Below, piece by piece: positions 48,593-58,302 of a DNA stretch of 64,000 nt. How positions within the stretch are numbered: position 1 is the stretch's first letter; the number at the start of each line of letters is the position of its first letter. The notes below the pieces were generated by a model that was not told where the DNA came from, made no database searches, and was given only the letters and a program-made list of their open reading frames with translations. The stretch comes from Prochlorococcus sp. AG-363-P19. Lineage in GTDB: Bacteria > Cyanobacteriota > Cyanobacteriia > PCC-6307 > Cyanobiaceae. A program made the translations under genes and the position numbers. The stretch spans positions 1 through 64,000 of the forward strand of contig QCGG01000002.1 of the NCBI GenBank assembly GCA_003280055.1, given 5' to 3'.

Positions 48593-49846
48593 CTATTCAC
48601 AATTCTCCTTCAACCAATTAGTCCATCGCGCACGATCCCATTTACCAGTTTCATTGCGAGCAAGACCTGGACATATATGCCAAGAAACAGGTTTCTGGGA
48701 AGGCAACCAATTCCCAACAAGTACCCTTAAAGCTTGTAACAACAAAGCATCATCATCCGATGTCTTTTCTGTTTGCCAACGCACTAGTACTTTTAAGCGA
48801 TGTCCCCATTCACTATCTTTTTGAGGCAAAAAAAGAATATTTTCAATTGGCAGCCCAGCTTCAACAGCAAGCTGAAATAACTTTTCCTCCAAATACTCAG
48901 GAAAAACAGTTTCACCACCTGAGTGAACGGCAAGATCCATTCGGCCAAGAATCTGCAAGTTTGGTTTATCAGGCACACCCAATATCTGAGCCTTGTCAGC
49001 TGAGCGCCACCAACCTTTGACCGAACATGGAATTTCCATGCCAAATTCATTGCAAATACGAATTGCCAGTCTCGAAGTACGAACTAATAAAGCTCCGTCA
49101 GATGCCAAGGAAAGCTCAATATCATGTAAAGGACGACCGCATCCAGTTTGACCTGACAAAAAATCATTCGGGGAAAGAGCAGCAATCATTGCAGCCGTCT
49201 CAGTAGCTCCATAACAAGGAGCCAACCGCAACCCTTCTTTCCTTGCTAATCCCTCCAACTCACTAGACACGCTATCCCCGCCAACCCAAATCACAGAAAA
49301 GCTTCTTAACCAGTCCATCCCTAATGGATGAGACATCAAACGAGACAACTGAATAGGTACTAAAGAAATTAAACGAGGTTTAACCTTGTCAGTATTTTGC
49401 AAATGAGAAGACAAAAACTCCTCTAGCAAATTTGGTTGACGCATTACGTCGGATCCAAGTGAGACATACTCAGCACCCCAACATTTACTCCTCCATAAAG
49501 GCATTAAGCCACTTACATGGTGCAATGGCAAAGGATTGAAAATCAAACATTCTTTGGGCTCCAAACCAAGAGTTCCAAGCCAGTGAGCTGTTGCATGTGC
49601 TGACTCGTCTAAATGCTTGCATGGCTGAAAGCAATACTTGCTAGATCCTGAACTCCCACTACTCAGGACAACAACACCTGGGCCTATTGGCAAAGTCTTC
49701 CTGGAAACAAGTCTTTTGCTCGCATTCAGTGGTACTAATTGAACCCAAGAGCCATTATTAAGTTCTTGCAAAAGTCTCTCAGTGCAATGCTTTATATCCT
49801 TTGGATCACATTGAAGTACTACTAAATTTTTCATGTCGCATGCCAA
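48593..49846 (-). CDS. menE: O-succinylbenzoate-CoA ligase
   Basis: MenE activates o-succinylbenzoate with CoA through an acyl-adenylate. The AMP-binding loop 'VVVLSSGSSGSSKYC', 'FNPLPLHHVSGLMPL', 'RLAPCYGATETAAMIAALSP' and 'ILGRMDLAVHSGGETVFPEY' are visible. At 417 residues it is short for this superfamily, as usual for cyanobacterial MenE, with a reduced C-terminal lid. Its start overlaps the menC stop by 16 bases, and the leftward menA-menC-menE order indicates one operon. Confidence 0.92.
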   Translation of the reverse strand: MACDMKNLVVLQCDPKDIKHCTERLLQELNNGSWVQLVPLNASKRLVSRKTLPIGPGVVVLSSGSSGSSKYCFQPCKHLDESAHATAHWLGTLGLEPKECLIFNPLPLHHVSGLMPLWRSKCWGAEYVSLGSDVMRQPNLLEEFLSSHLQNTDKVKPRLISLVPIQLSRLMSHPLGMDWLRSFSVIWVGGDSVSSELEGLARKEGLRLAPCYGATETAAMIAALSPNDFLSGQTGCGRPLHDIELSLASDGALLVRTSRLAIRICNEFGMEIPCSVKGWWRSADKAQILGVPDKPNLQILGRMDLAVHSGGETVFPEYLEEKLFQLAVEAGLPIENILFLPQKDSEWGHRLKVLVRWQTEKTSDDDALLLQALRVLVGNWLPSQKPVSWHICPGLARNETGKWDRARWTNWLKENCE

Positions 49847-50817
49847 ACAAGCTCAGGGTCATTACTAAACAACAAGTCTTCAGGAAACCAACCAGGTGCA
49901 AGACCTGGAGCAGTTGGAGTAGGACCATTCTGTTGAATAGCTGCAAGATGGTGAACCCATCTACGCCCAATCCCTGTCTCAAAAGCGGTACTAATCATTC
50001 TGTAAGACCTCCCCTCTTTTAAATCATTCAATAAAATCCGAGGATCTCCTTCAACGACAGGGCGTCGAACTTGCCATCCAATCCAAGATTGTCTTAATGA
50101 ATTGTCTACTGATAAGGACTCATCAAGAGCAATAGGTACATGAGTCGCTAAATCACGCAAACCTGAAATGTCTTCAACTGGCAAAGGTTGTTCAAACCAC
50201 TCCAATCTTGCTTCATTATGGAGATAAGCAGCCCAACGTCTAGCAATCCTTCTATCCCATCCACCATTGGCATCCAACCTTAAACGAGAATCCGAAGGAA
50301 GTAGATCAAGCAATTTTTCCATCAAGGAAAGCTCTTGATCAAGTGACAAAACACCAACCTTCCACTTAACAGTTAAGGGTGGTGATAATTGCAAAATATT
50401 GCTCAGAATTAAATCAACTTCCAACAACGACTTCTTTCCAGCAGATAGGAGCATTGCCGAATAAGGAGCTTCTAACCAAGGAGTCGATGCTCCAACCAAA
50501 CCATCTATCTCTCCTAATGCAGCCCCAATTCCGAAGGCAAGTGGCCCTGGTCCTGAAAGAACTAAATCTTCTAATGTTCTTCGGGTAGGTTTACTGTTTA
50601 AAGCAACAAGTAATTCATAACATCTTTTGAAATGTTGAGGGTTTAAAGGAGAGACTTCGCCCCATCCGCATCTCCCAAAAGGATCTTCTAAACGTAATAG
50701 CCAACCCCGTCGTGCATGCAAAGTTCCTTGAGATGTTTTTACAGGTTTCAACAACCGAAATTCATAAGGCTTGTACTGGAATCTGAAATCCACGGAATTA
50801 CCTAATGCTCCATGCAT
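49831..50817 (-). CDS. menC: O-succinylbenzoate synthase
   Basis: MenC dehydrates SHCHC to o-succinylbenzoate. It is an enolase-superfamily barrel: Lys-x-Lys in 'LTVKWKVGVLS', metal Asp in 'SRLRLDANGGWDRR', metal Glu in 'LEWFEQPLPVED' and metal Asp in 'VPIALDESLSVDN'. A Lys on the far strand should lie in the C-terminal part. The 328-residue length is normal. It directly follows the menA stop with no spacer. Confidence 0.92.
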   Translation of the reverse strand: MHGALGNSVDFRFQYKPYEFRLLKPVKTSQGTLHARRGWLLRLEDPFGRCGWGEVSPLNPQHFKRCYELLVALNSKPTRRTLEDLVLSGPGPLAFGIGAALGEIDGLVGASTPWLEAPYSAMLLSAGKKSLLEVDLILSNILQLSPPLTVKWKVGVLSLDQELSLMEKLLDLLPSDSRLRLDANGGWDRRIARRWAAYLHNEARLEWFEQPLPVEDISGLRDLATHVPIALDESLSVDNSLRQSWIGWQVRRPVVEGDPRILLNDLKEGRSYRMISTAFETGIGRRWVHHLAAIQQNGPTPTAPGLAPGWFPEDLLFSNDPELVWHAT

Positions 50818-51771
50818 CTAACTCAAATAAGGAGCTAACACAAAACCAAGGGTCAACCCCAAACCATTGAGAGACTGGAATCTCAATGCTAAAAACTTAC
50901 AACCACTGATTCTCAGCGGCTCGTCATGATAAGAATTTAATTTTCTTATTAAAGCAACCCCTGAAGGGAGCCCCAACACTCCTAGCAAAGACGTTATGGG
51001 CCAGTGACCCAAGAAAACAGGTATCCACTCCAACGCAAAAATCAAAGATAAAATCCAAGGAACCAACTGTGCTCCACGCTTAGTTCCTAAACGAACCAAA
51101 GGCGACCTCTTCCCATGAGCAGCATCCTCATCAACTTGATGAAAATGGGAACAAAATAAAACAAGTGTTGTAGCAAGTGCCGGACCAGCGCCGAGACTAA
51201 AAGCCAACCCCCAAGGCACTACTGAATGGTTGCTTGTGCTTGGCGATAAAACCAACAAAGATGCCGCTGTGGCAAAAGGACCAAATGCAAGCCAGCACAA
51301 AGGCTCTCCTAAACCTTTATAGCCCAAGCGAAAAGGTGGTCCCTGATACAAATAACCAAGACTGCAACTGATAAGAACCAATCCAAATACTAAAAAGCTA
51401 CTCCGCCACGCCAAACTAAAAATAATTAATAGCCCAAAAACAAGTGAGAGATAGGCCAGCCGTCCAACTATCCCTCGTTCTCCTAAAAGTTTTACAACTG
51501 AATGTGGCTTCGCAAATTCATCGATCCCTGTTTCATCGTCAAAAAGATCATTTGTCAGGTTTTCCCAAAGCAATAAAAGAACCGACGCAAGCAAAAACCC
51601 CAACAAGTGATCAATACGCACAGAGTCACCTGCTCCAAAACGCCAACCGGCAGCTAAAAGCACTGGCATCACTGCAACCGAGTACAACGGCCACTTGATC
51701 GCAGCCCTCCAAAGTCGTCCTTTTTCTGACTTCAAGGCATGAAGGGATGCAACAGCCTTAGGGTCTTGCAT
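50818..51771 (-). CDS. menA: 1,4-dihydroxy-2-naphthoate phytyltransferase
   Basis: MenA prenylates DHNA; in cyanobacteria phytyl is attached, leading to phylloquinone, the A1 acceptor of photosystem I. The UbiA-type protein has about eight membrane helices, the Asp-rich motif 'NLTNDLFDDETGIDEF' and the second motif 'CSHFHQVDEDAAHGKRSPLV'. I chose ATG 51771 (317 residues) because AAGGGAG lies 9 bases upstream; the frame also extends to 51828 near the divergent menF start. Confidence 0.92.
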   Translation of the reverse strand: MQDPKAVASLHALKSEKGRLWRAAIKWPLYSVAVMPVLLAAGWRFGAGDSVRIDHLLGFLLASVLLLLWENLTNDLFDDETGIDEFAKPHSVVKLLGERGIVGRLAYLSLVFGLLIIFSLAWRSSFLVFGLVLISCSLGYLYQGPPFRLGYKGLGEPLCWLAFGPFATAASLLVLSPSTSNHSVVPWGLAFSLGAGPALATTLVLFCSHFHQVDEDAAHGKRSPLVRLGTKRGAQLVPWILSLIFALEWIPVFLGHWPITSLLGVLGLPSGVALIRKLNSYHDEPLRISGCKFLALRFQSLNGLGLTLGFVLAPYLS

Positions 51772-51780
51772 GCAATCAAT

Positions 51781-51788
51781 CTCCCTTT
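51781..51788 (-). promoter_or_regulatory. Ribosome binding site deciding the menA start
   Basis: On the minus strand AAAGGGAG (51788-51781) lies 9 bases before ATG 51771, a strong Shine-Dalgarno match that favours this start over the longer frame. Confidence 0.6.
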
Positions 51789-51845
51789 TGCCCACATTAC
51801 GGTTTATACATTTGAACAGCGCATGCACTCAATCCGCAATTAAGG

Positions 51846-53267
51846 ATGACAGCTTGTCCAAGCTTCAGCGAAATTGTTAACGCATCATCTATTGGTTGGT
51901 GCGAAAAGAAAGGTGATGAAGGTGTGCTCAGCATTGCACTACCGCTTCAAGGCGCCGATCCACTTGCATTATTACCCCTAATTGCTAAGGAACAGCATTT
52001 TCGCTTTCTTTGGGATGAAGAGAAAGATCGCAGTGTTGCAGCCGCAGGATATTGTCAGAAAATTGAACTTGCGGGCCCAAAACGATTTGAACTAGCCCAA
52101 CGTTTCAGTGACGCAATCTTTGGAAAATTAACCAATGCAAGTCCTAGGACCCCTGCAATAGCAAGGCCAAGAATCCTTGTGGCTTTTTCTTTCTTCACAC
52201 AAGCAATTGAAAGACTTCAGAATCTTGACGTAATTCCAGCGATGCAAGCCGTTCTCCCTAAATGGCAAATCAGTAGACAAGGTAAACAAGCATGGTTACG
52301 ACTGAACGGAATAGTCACTCATGAAGCAGATGCAAGAGAGCTAGCTGAAAAACTTTGGCTAATGAAAGAAGCTGTAGAAAATCATTCCCCCAAAACGGAT
52401 CCTTCCGCAAGCTTCACACTAGTTAATTCTCCAACTTCCAAAAATTGGCAAGGCAGCTACATTCCAGCCTTAAGTAAAGGCATAGAGCTTGTAGAAAGCG
52501 GAGAACTCCACAAACTTGTACTTGCAGTTAGACAATCTATTCAACTAAAAGAATCTTTAGATCCCCTAAGGCTGTTATCTCGACTTAGAAAGCACCAAAC
52601 AAGAAGTTGTCGATTCCTTTGGCAGCGACAATCTGATGAAGCCTTTTTCGGGGCATCGCCCGAGAAACTACTCAAAATGACAGATGGAAAACTCTACTGT
52701 GATGCTCTTGCAGGAACAGCAAGTTGCAATGAAAATGGTTCTCTTCTTCTGCAATCAAATAAAGACAGACTCGAACATGAGCTTGTTGTAAATGCAATCA
52801 CAAAGCAATTGATTCAAGAAGGTATTAATCCAATAAGACCAAGACAGCCTCAACTTGCTCAATATGGAAAATTAGTTCATCTACATACCCCAATCACAGC
52901 CAATCTCAAAAATCAACGAGCACTATTACTTGCAGAGAAGCTACACCCAACACCAGCTGTAGCAGGTCTACCACGTAAAGAAGCTATGTCATGGTTAAGA
53001 ACATTAGAGCCTTTTGAAAGAGGAAACTACGCTGCACCTATTGGATGGATTGACAGTCAAGGTGATTCCGAACTTAGAGTGGCCATCAGGTGTGGAACAT
53101 CTAAAGGAAGATTATTAGAATTAACAGCTGGAGCTGGACTAGTAAAGGGATCAATTGCCGAAAAGGAGCTCGAGGAAGTAGGCCTAAAGCTCACTGTATT
53201 AGCAGACCAACTTTCAGCAAAAACTAATTCTCAAGACAAAGATCCAATCAGACAATCAATTATTTGA
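51846..53267 (+). CDS. menF: Isochorismate synthase
   Basis: MenF turns chorismate into isochorismate, the first phylloquinone-ring step. The chorismate-binding C-terminal domain shows '[12 protein letters not shown]', '[20 protein letters not shown]', 'ALAGTA', 'HTPITANL' and '[20 protein letters not shown]'. The N-terminal half (about 170 residues) is divergent. The 473-residue size fits isochorismate synthases; anthranilate or p-aminobenzoate synthase is less likely given the men context. It diverges from menA, and its 3' end overlaps gshB by 37 bases. Confidence 0.92.
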   Translation: MTACPSFSEIVNASSIGWCEKKGDEGVLSIALPLQGADPLALLPLIAKEQHFRFLWDEEKDRSVAAAGYCQKIELAGPKRFELAQRFSDAIFGKLTNASPRTPAIARPRILVAFSFFTQAIERLQNLDVIPAMQAVLPKWQISRQGKQAWLRLNGIVTHEADARELAEKLWLMKEAVENHSPKTDPSASFTLVNSPTSKNWQGSYIPALSKGIELVESGELHKLVLAVRQSIQLKESLDPLRLLSRLRKHQTRSCRFLWQRQSDEAFFGASPEKLLKMTDGKLYCDALAGTASCNENGSLLLQSNKDRLEHELVVNAITKQLIQEGINPIRPRQPQLAQYGKLVHLHTPITANLKNQRALLLAEKLHPTPAVAGLPRKEAMSWLRTLEPFERGNYAAPIGWIDSQGDSELRVAIRCGTSKGRLLELTAGAGLVKGSIAEKELEEVGLKLTVLADQLSAKTNSQDKDPIRQSII

Positions 53268-54169
53268 TCAGCCAAAGGAACCTCCATCAACCTCTCTACT
53301 TCTCTAACACCTGTTGGACTAGTGACATTTATTTCGCTCAAGATCCCATCAATTACATCTATTCCGACAAAGAAAAGTCCGTTTTCTCTAAGCACCGGAG
53401 AGATTTCGTCACAAATCTGATGTTCCCTTATGGTTAATTCAGTGATCTCTGGAGTGCCACCAACCGCAAGATTACTGCGAAAATCTCCACTTCTAGGTCT
53501 TCGATTCACTGCTCCAAGAGGCTTGCCATTTACTAAAAGGATCCGCTTATCACCATTCATAACCTCAGGGAGAAAACGCTGGATCATCACTGGCAAGCGT
53601 TGCTGATCAGTTACCAATTCCAGCAAAGCCTCTAAGCCTGCTGATGAATCTGAAACTCTAACCACACCTTGTCCAGCTCTGCCACCAAGCGGCTTAAGCA
53701 CAACCTCACCTTGCTCCTTTGCAAAAGCCGCTAAATCAATCACACGGCTGCTAACCAAAGTTGGAGCCATCAATTCACTAAAGCGCAAGGCACCTAACTT
53801 TTCATTCCATGCTCTTAAAGCACTGGGTCTATTCAAAACTCGAACTCCTTCCCTCTCAGCGATTTCGAGTAAATGAGTGGCATAAAGGTAAGCATCATCA
53901 ACGGGCGGATCCTTTCTCATCCAAATGCAATCAAAATCAATCAACTGACAGGTCTTCGGTTCCCCTTGAGTAATCCATGGTTGAGGGATTACAGGCGACG
54001 CAATAGCCCAAGAGGTCGATCCCTTGGCTTGAAGATCTGGAAGTGTACAAATCCAAACTTCTACTGACGCTCTATAAGCTGCCTGCATTAAAGCTGCTGA
54101 AGAATCCTTAACGGGATTGATTTGCTGAATAGGATCCAGCACAAAGAGTTGTCGCATAACCTCAGCCAA
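53231..54169 (-). CDS. gshB: Glutathione synthetase
   Basis: GshB ligates glycine to gamma-glutamylcysteine. The ATP-grasp enzyme of 312 residues has '[20 protein letters not shown]', '[18 protein letters not shown]', '[20 protein letters not shown]' and '[20 protein letters not shown]'. The start overlaps the grxC stop by 8 bases, so glutaredoxin and its reductant's synthesis are coupled. The 3' end overlaps the convergent menF coding region. Confidence 0.95.
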   Translation of the reverse strand: MAEVMRQLFVLDPIQQINPVKDSSAALMQAAYRASVEVWICTLPDLQAKGSTSWAIASPVIPQPWITQGEPKTCQLIDFDCIWMRKDPPVDDAYLYATHLLEIAEREGVRVLNRPSALRAWNEKLGALRFSELMAPTLVSSRVIDLAAFAKEQGEVVLKPLGGRAGQGVVRVSDSSAGLEALLELVTDQQRLPVMIQRFLPEVMNGDKRILLVNGKPLGAVNRRPRSGDFRSNLAVGGTPEITELTIREHQICDEISPVLRENGLFFVGIDVIDGILSEINVTSPTGVREVERLMEVPLADQIIDCLIGSLS

Positions 54170-54425
54170 CTAAACCAAGCAATAAATCCAGCTGATTTGA
54201 TCTTTCCAGATCATGTAATTCATCACACCCTCCAATGCCCTGCCCATCTATGAAAATCTGAGGAACAGTACTACGGCCTTCGGCCCTATGAATCATGGCG
54301 ATTCTTGCCTGATTGTCCCCATCAATTGAATGTTCCTCATATGAAACCCCCTTACTATCCAAAAGTTTTTTGGCCCGAATGCAAAATGGGCAAGATTGCC
54401 AAGTATAAATTTCAACCTTGTTCAT
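54162..54425 (-). CDS. grxC: Glutaredoxin (dithiol, GrxC type)
   Basis: The 87-residue protein has the active site Cys12-Pro-Phe-Cys15 in '[15 protein letters not shown]', the cis-Pro '[15 protein letters not shown]' and 'GCDELHDLE', all typical of glutaredoxin 3. It uses glutathione to reduce disulfides and sits directly upstream of gshB. The gene is divergent from prfB, with 102 bases between. Confidence 0.95.
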   Translation of the reverse strand: MNKVEIYTWQSCPFCIRAKKLLDSKGVSYEEHSIDGDNQARIAMIHRAEGRSTVPQIFIDGQGIGGCDELHDLERSNQLDLLLGLVG

Positions 54426-54527
54426 GATAAAAAAGATTAATTACCCAATAATCCTATTAATAATTAGGGTTCTTCGACGGCCACCTGATAACTTCGAGTC
54501 TGAATTATCCTCTATCGCACCAAAACA

Positions 54528-55656
54528 TTGCAAGATCTAACCGATTTCAAAAGAGACCTCTCACTACTCACAGATCGCCTGGGCAAAGCTCAGGACTGTC
54601 TTTGACGTTCCAGCTCTACAAGCAAAACAAAAAGACCTTGAACAAGTAGCAGCTCAACGAGATTTTTGGAATGACCAGCAAAATGCCCAAAAACAAATGC
54701 GCCTACTGGATGAGGTCAAAGCTCAACTAAACCTATTAATGAATTGGAATAATGCAATTGTTGATGCAAACGCCACTTTGGAATTATATGAATTAGAAGC
54801 TGATGAAGAGATGCTAGAAGAATCGCAAATAGGACTTCAGAAACTCCGAGAAGGGCTTGACAGATGGGAATTAGAAAGATTGTTAAGTGGACCATATGAC
54901 AAAGAAGGGGCAGTACTTTCAATTAATGCTGGAGCAGGAGGTACTGACGCACAAGATTGGGCACAAATGCTTCTCAGGATGTACACCAGATGGGCCGAAG
55001 ATCATTCCATGAAAGTAATCATTGATGAAATGTCTGAAGGAGAAGAAGCAGGAATAAAAAGTGCCACTATTGAAATCGAAGGGCGTTATGCATATGGCTA
55101 TCTCCAAAATGAGAAAGGGACACATCGACTTGTACGAATCTCACCATTTAACGCCAACGACAAACGTCAAACCAGCTTTGCAGGGGTTGAAGTTATGCCA
55201 AAACTTGAAAACGAGATAGAACTAGAAATCCCAGAAAAAGATCTAGAAATAACAACCAGTCGTTCAGGGGGGGCTGGTGGACAAAACGTCAATAAGGTTG
55301 AAACCGCAGTGCGTATTCTCCACATCCCAACAGGTCTAGCCGTAAGATGTACACAAGAAAGATCACAGCTGCAAAACAAAGAAAAAGCAATGGCTTTACT
55401 AAAAGCCAAGCTTCTTGTTATTGCTCAAGAGCAACGTGCTGCACAAATTGCAGATATTCGTGGTGACATTGTTGAAGCGGCTTGGGGTAATCAGATTAGA
55501 AATTATGTCTTTCACCCCTATCAAATGGTTAAAGACTTGCGAACCGAAGAAGAAACTACCGATGTACAAGGCGTAATGGATGGAGACTTGGACAATTTCA
55601 TTCAGGGTCTTCTTCGTCAAGGAGCAGAAGACATTGGCAATACAATAAATAAATAA
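54528..55656 (+). CDS. prfB: Peptide chain release factor 2 (programmed +1 frameshift)
   Basis: RF2 ends translation at UGA and UAA. The gene is in two frames: a 25-codon start from TTG 54528 ('[20 protein letters not shown]') ends at in-frame TGA 54603-54605, and the main frame resumes with GAC at 54604 ('[14 protein letters not shown]'). The shift site is CTT-TGA-C (54600-54606), as in E. coli, with a short upstream AGGA. The product has about 375 residues, with the GGQ peptide '[16 protein letters not shown]'. The frameshift should autoregulate RF2 levels. An ATG-based call from 54697 would miss the N-terminus. Confidence 0.92.
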
Positions 55657-55675
55657 CTACAATTGAATAAAAATT

Positions 55676-55855
55676 ATGACATCTAAAAATCAAAATATGA
55701 AAGCAGTAGCACCTCCAAGTTTTGTAAAGCTGGCCATGAAAAATATGGTTTCCAAAGGCAAACAAAGCATCTTTCACTTTTTTTTGACAGCAGTTGGATT
55801 TACTTTTTTTATCTTAATAATAGCTTTTCTTGGAAGGCCAAATCTACCTCATTAA
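55676..55855 (+). CDS. DUF3285-like small membrane protein
   Basis: This 59-residue frame has a basic N-terminal part 'APPSFVKLAMKNMVSKGKQS' and one hydrophobic segment (about 35-52, 'FFLTAVGFTFFILIIAFLG') and ends 'RPNLPH'. The 'PSFVKLAMKNMV' core resembles the small cyanobacterial DUF3285 family, of unknown function. It sits between prfB and ybeY, 19 bases after prfB and 4 bases before the ybeY ATG, so it is probably co-expressed. It is short enough to be missed by automated gene finding. Confidence 0.75.
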   Translation: MTSKNQNMKAVAPPSFVKLAMKNMVSKGKQSIFHFFLTAVGFTFFILIIAFLGRPNLPH

Positions 55856-55859
55856 TCTA

Positions 55860-56423
55860 ATGATTAATCCTTTAGATCTAGACTTGGCTTTTAAAACTAA
55901 TCCTAAAAATCTACAAGTAGGAAACCAAGATACAAATGATTTATCCCGACTTAATAGTAGCGAATTATGGAGCCACGACTTAATGAATTGGATTATATTT
56001 ATTAAGTCAGATACAAGTCTTCTATGCCCAGATATTGTTAGAAATAATTCATCTTTTAGTATTGGACTTCAGCTAACCGATGACCTAACCATTGCCAAAG
56101 CAAATGCCAGGTGGCGCAATAAAGTCGAGGCTACTGATGTGCTTTCTTTCGCTGCTCTGGACGATGCAATTATCCATCCAGCAAACACCTGCATTGAACT
56201 AGGTGACATCATCGTGTCTGTTGAAACTGCCACTATTCAAGCCATGGAAAATGAACACTCACTAGATACGGAGCTCCGGTGGCTAGTCAGCCATGGTTTT
56301 CTTCACCTTTTAGGCTGGAATCACCCAAGCGAAAAGAAACTAAAAGAGATGTTGACATGCCAAGAAAAACTTCTAGAAATCAATACTAAAGACCATCATC
56401 GGACGGATCCCCGAATGAATTAA
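55860..56423 (+). CDS. ybeY: Endoribonuclease YbeY
   Basis: YbeY is a metalloribonuclease involved in 16S rRNA 3' processing. The zinc motif 'VSHGFLHLLGWNH' (HxxxHxxxxxH) and upstream 'TDVLSFAALDD' and 'ELGDIIVSVETA' are diagnostic. ATG 55860 (187 residues) follows the DUF3285 stop by 4 bases; a TTG 30 bases upstream in the same frame would overlap that gene. The N-terminal 60 residues are poorly conserved, as is common. Confidence 0.9.
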   Translation: MINPLDLDLAFKTNPKNLQVGNQDTNDLSRLNSSELWSHDLMNWIIFIKSDTSLLCPDIVRNNSSFSIGLQLTDDLTIAKANARWRNKVEATDVLSFAALDDAIIHPANTCIELGDIIVSVETATIQAMENEHSLDTELRWLVSHGFLHLLGWNHPSEKKLKEMLTCQEKLLEINTKDHHRTDPRMN

Positions 56424-56488
56424 GTGATACTTGCTAACACAACTTATGTATCAAAAGGAAAAATGATCCATCCACAATCAAAAAAAAT

Positions 56489-56884
56489 ATGACTATTCGA
56501 ACGGGCTACTGGAAAATTGCAACAGACCTGCCATCAAGTTTTCGGTATGCGTTTCAGGGTATTAGATATGGCTTAAGCAGTCAACGAAATTTTCGAATTC
56601 ACTGTTTGCTCGGCACTTTGACTTTAGTTCTCTCATTTTGGCTAGAGCTAAGCCGAAGCGAAACGTCAATCCTTGTTCTTACCATTGCATCTGTTCTGAT
56701 TCTTGAACTAATAAACACTTCTATTGAAGCCGTGGTAGACCTGGCCATAGGTCCTAAATTTCATCCATTAGCCAAAATTGCTAAGGACTGTGCCGCGGCT
56801 GCAGTTGTAATTGCCTCAATAAGTGCTTTAGTTATAGCTTTCCTTGTACTTTTTCCACCCTTGCTAGTCCAACTAGGTTTCTAA
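56489..56884 (+). CDS. dgkA: Diacylglycerol kinase (prokaryotic DgkA)
   Basis: DgkA phosphorylates diacylglycerol (or undecaprenol in some bacteria) in the membrane. The 131-residue protein has an N-terminal amphipathic part with '[20 protein letters not shown]', three membrane helices and the signature '[16 protein letters not shown]'. It belongs to the ybeY-to-trpG rightward run, a common cyanobacterial neighbourhood (ybeY-dgkA-pabA). Confidence 0.93.
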   Translation: MTIRTGYWKIATDLPSSFRYAFQGIRYGLSSQRNFRIHCLLGTLTLVLSFWLELSRSETSILVLTIASVLILELINTSIEAVVDLAIGPKFHPLAKIAKDCAAAAVVIASISALVIAFLVLFPPLLVQLGF

Positions 56885-56897
56885 CTTTTCCGACCCA

Positions 56898-57506
56898 ATG
56901 CTTCTTGTAATCGATAACTATGACAGTTTTACCTTCAACCTTGTTCAATACTTGGGGGAGCTTGCCAATAGCCATGATATTGCAAGAGATTTGCGAGTAG
57001 AGCGCAACGACGCTATTTCACTAAATCAAATTGAAGATCTCAAGCCATCAGCAATAGTTCTTTCCCCAGGGCCTGGCGACCCCAATCAATCAGGCATTTG
57101 TCTGGAGATACTTAAAAAGTTGTCTCCATCAATACCAACCCTTGGAGTATGTCTAGGGCATCAAGCATTGGCTCAAGCTTATGGGGGCAAGATAATCAGA
57201 GCAAAAGAACTAATGCACGGCAAAACATCAAAAGTCATACATACAGGCCAAGGACTTTTTACTGAACTACCTCAACCACTTACTGCCACAAGGTATCACA
57301 GCTTAATTGTTGATAGGACTAGCCTCCCTGACTGCCTAGAAGTGACCGCTTGGTTGAAAGACAACACGATCATGGGATTACGTCATCGAAAGTTTTCTCA
57401 CCTACAAGGCGTCCAGTTTCACCCTGAAAGTGTTCTCAGCGAGGCGGGTCATCAACTACTAAGTAACTTCCTAGGCATCGCAGAGACAAAGTCCAAACAC
57501 TGCTAA
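56898..57506 (+). CDS. trpG: Anthranilate/p-aminobenzoate synthase glutamine amidotransferase
   Basis: A class I glutamine amidotransferase of 202 residues: '[20 protein letters not shown]', '[18 protein letters not shown]', catalytic Cys in '[17 protein letters not shown]' and His-Glu in '[14 protein letters not shown]'. Such subunits provide ammonia for anthranilate (tryptophan) and, in many bacteria, p-aminobenzoate (folate) synthesis. Which partner is served (TrpE or PabB) cannot be read from the sequence, so the name pabA is equally defensible. Confidence 0.9.
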   Translation: MLLVIDNYDSFTFNLVQYLGELANSHDIARDLRVERNDAISLNQIEDLKPSAIVLSPGPGDPNQSGICLEILKKLSPSIPTLGVCLGHQALAQAYGGKIIRAKELMHGKTSKVIHTGQGLFTELPQPLTATRYHSLIVDRTSLPDCLEVTAWLKDNTIMGLRHRKFSHLQGVQFHPESVLSEAGHQLLSNFLGIAETKSKHC

Positions 57507-57527
57507 CTTCTTGCTAATTTGCGCCTC

Positions 57528-58268
57528 ATGATGAAACACTTAACCTGGATATCAAAATTCTTATTCCTTCCAGTCCTATCAACTATTGGAATTCTGATCT
57601 CTTCAAATGATTCAGCAATGGCTGGCAATATCACTATTACCAGTTACGGCCATAGTGCTCTATTAATTCAAGGGAATGGCAAGTCAGTTTTACTAAACCC
57701 TTTCAAAGCAGTTGGATGTGCAGCAGGACTCAAGGAACCAAAGCTTGACATTGATTTGATTCTTGCAAGTTCAAAACTGGCTGATGAAGGAGCACAAGTT
57801 GCCAATGGAATTTTCTTAGTCGAGCCTGGCTCTTATCGAGTAAAGGGCATGAACCTTGAAGGATTTGCGGCACCACATGATCGACTGAATGGACGTCGTT
57901 TTGGTCAATCCACTTTATGGAGATGGCGTCAAGGAGGCTATACATTTGCCCACTTAGGAGGCAGCGCAGCCCCAATAACAGGTGAGATAAAAATACTTTT
58001 TGGCAACCCTGATGTATTAATTATTGGAGTTGGTGGTGGGGCAAAGGTTTACAACGGTGATGAAGCAGCAAAAGTTGTCAAAGCACTAAAACCAAAGTAT
58101 GTAATCCCTGTCCAATACGTCAAAGATAATACTCCAAAAAACTGCGATCAAAAAGGAATAACTTCTTTCTTAAATGCCATGCAAGGAATAGAAGTAAGAA
58201 AAGTGGGCAAATCGCTAACGCTCTCTAAAAGAAAAAATAATACTACAATTATAAATATTCTTCAGTAG
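57528..58268 (+). CDS. Exported metallo-beta-lactamase-fold protein lacking metal ligands
   Basis: A signal-like N-terminus ('FLFLPVLSTIGILISS', then 'AMAGN') precedes a UlaG-like fold: 'ITITSYGHSALLIQGNGKSV', 'LLNPFKA', 'GGYTFAHLGG' and 'KPKYVIPVQYVKD'. The usual HxHxDH region reads 'ILASSKLADEG', the HLGD Asp is Gly, and the last His is Gln, so the metal site is lost. It probably binds a ligand or acts structurally in the periplasm or lumen. ATG 57528 is preferred; a TTG at 57519 precedes it. Confidence 0.8.
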   Translation: MMKHLTWISKFLFLPVLSTIGILISSNDSAMAGNITITSYGHSALLIQGNGKSVLLNPFKAVGCAAGLKEPKLDIDLILASSKLADEGAQVANGIFLVEPGSYRVKGMNLEGFAAPHDRLNGRRFGQSTLWRWRQGGYTFAHLGGSAAPITGEIKILFGNPDVLIIGVGGGAKVYNGDEAAKVVKALKPKYVIPVQYVKDNTPKNCDQKGITSFLNAMQGIEVRKVGKSLTLSKRKNNTTIINILQ

Positions 58269-58302
58269 ATACAATTAATGGATAATCTAATAAAATGAGC
58301 TG

